The translations under genes were made by a program, and so were the position numbers. A stretch of DNA of 5,586 nt from CAZINM01 sp964540605 (GTDB lineage Bacteria; Patescibacteriota; Dojkabacteria; SC72; JAHDCA01): positions 1 to 5,586 of the forward strand of contig CAZINM010000055.1 of NCBI GenBank assembly GCA_964540605.1, read 5' to 3'. Under the pieces are notes generated by a model, which had not been told where the DNA came from, did not search any database, and saw only the letters and a list, made by a program, of their open reading frames with translations. This document shows, piece by piece, positions 5,207-5,586 of this stretch; position 1 is the stretch's first letter; the number at the start of each line of letters is the position of its first letter.

Positions 5207-5586
5207 ATGGCAGAAAAAACATTAAAAACTGCTGCTTCTGACGAAATGTATTCCGCATTGGAAAACTTTATCACATCTGATTCTAATCAGATGAAAAAGT
5301 TGGCTTCGGGAGACATTGTTGAAGGTATTATTGTAGATATTCTTCCTTCAGCCTTAATTGTAGATGTTGGTTACAAATCGGAAGGTGTAGTAGCGGGTAG
5401 AGAGATGAAATCTGATCTTATAGATGCAAATTCTCTCAAAATTGGTGATACATTGCTTGTTTATGTTGTAAAACCTGAAGATGAAGAAGGTCGCTTAGTT
5501 CTATCGATCAGGAGAACTCAGCAGGCTGGTGTTTGGCTTGATCTTGAGAAAGCTAAAAAAGAGGATGAAGTTGTTGAAGCAGTTGT
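5207..5586 (+). CDS. rpsA: 30S ribosomal protein S1, N-terminal part (cut by window end)
   Basis: The first 126 codons are present and the frame is open to the window edge. After an acidic and helical N-terminal extension (1-33), residues 35-103 form a typical S1 RNA-binding domain: GDIVEGIIVDILPSALIVDVGYKSEGVV, followed by LKIGDTLLVYVV and ending in GRLVLSIRR. The following stretch with W110 and DEVVEAV looks like the linker and first strand of a second S1 domain. This tandem arrangement fits bacterial S1, which binds mRNA on the small subunit and aids translation of structured or leader-poor messages. ATG 5207 is the natural start (MAEKTLK); the bases before it (AAGAAAG, then a T-rich run) offer only a weak ribosome binding site. 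The gene is divergent from the CRISPR locus and functionally unrelated to it. Another multi-S1-domain protein is possible because the C-terminal part is missing. Confidence 0.88.
   Translation, partial: MAEKTLKTAASDEMYSALENFITSDSNQMKKLASGDIVEGIIVDILPSALIVDVGYKSEGVVAGREMKSDLIDANSLKIGDTLLVYVVKPEDEEGRLVLSIRRTQQAGVWLDLEKAKKEDEVVEAV

Overview
The window holds a nearly complete type II-C CRISPR-Cas locus: a CRISPR array, cas2, cas1, a compact cas9 and a tracrRNA gene. Beside it lies the divergently transcribed start of a ribosomal protein S1 (rpsA) gene. The DNA is AT-rich. Start codons lack clear Shine-Dalgarno sequences, and the predicted cas9 leader is only about 8 nt. The host is clearly bacterial (Cas9, bacterial S1, sigma70-type TATAAT boxes). 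Low GC, weak ribosome binding sites and a compact II-C Cas9 would suit a candidate-phyla (CPR/Patescibacteria-like) or another low-GC genome, but nothing here fixes the taxon.

Layout from left to right. Positions 1-499 are eight identical 36-nt repeats separated by seven spacers of 30 nt (one of 31). The window opens on the first base of a repeat, so the array may continue leftward and no leader is visible. A perfect 12-bp hairpin (498-525) sits at the array end. On the minus strand follow cas2 (stop at 547), cas1 and cas9 (start at 4887). The three genes overlap by 1 and 8 nt and are evidently one operon read cas9-cas1-cas2. There is no csn2 or cas4, as expected for II-C. The 319-nt gap between cas9 and rpsA (4888-5206) is densely used. 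It holds the cas9 promoter, a tracrRNA with terminator on the minus strand, a TATAAT promoter for that RNA, a dyad, and a TATAAT promoter for rpsA followed by a structured leader. From 5207 to the window end is the start of rpsA on the plus strand.

How the parts work together. Each repeat ends in an extended -10 box (TGATAGAAT), so each repeat can start a crRNA on the plus strand about 6-7 nt into the next spacer, leaving a guide of about 24 nt. This is the arrangement known from Neisseria II-C systems. The array therefore reads toward the cas operon. The tracrRNA, read in the cas direction, carries an anti-repeat with a 21-nt perfect match to the repeat, then two hairpins, the second a terminator. 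The crRNA:tracrRNA duplex would load Cas9 (RuvC D11, E498, H722, D725; HNH D579, H580, N603). Cas1 (E148, H204, E219) and Cas2 would add spacers.

The most notable points are the repeat-borne promoters, an 8-bp inverted repeat that lets the tracrRNA fold its own anti-repeat into a loop, the last repeat's promoter pointing antisense into cas2, and two competing helices in the rpsA leader. The system belongs to a known class; the novelty lies in this particular Cas9/tracrRNA pair and its regulation.
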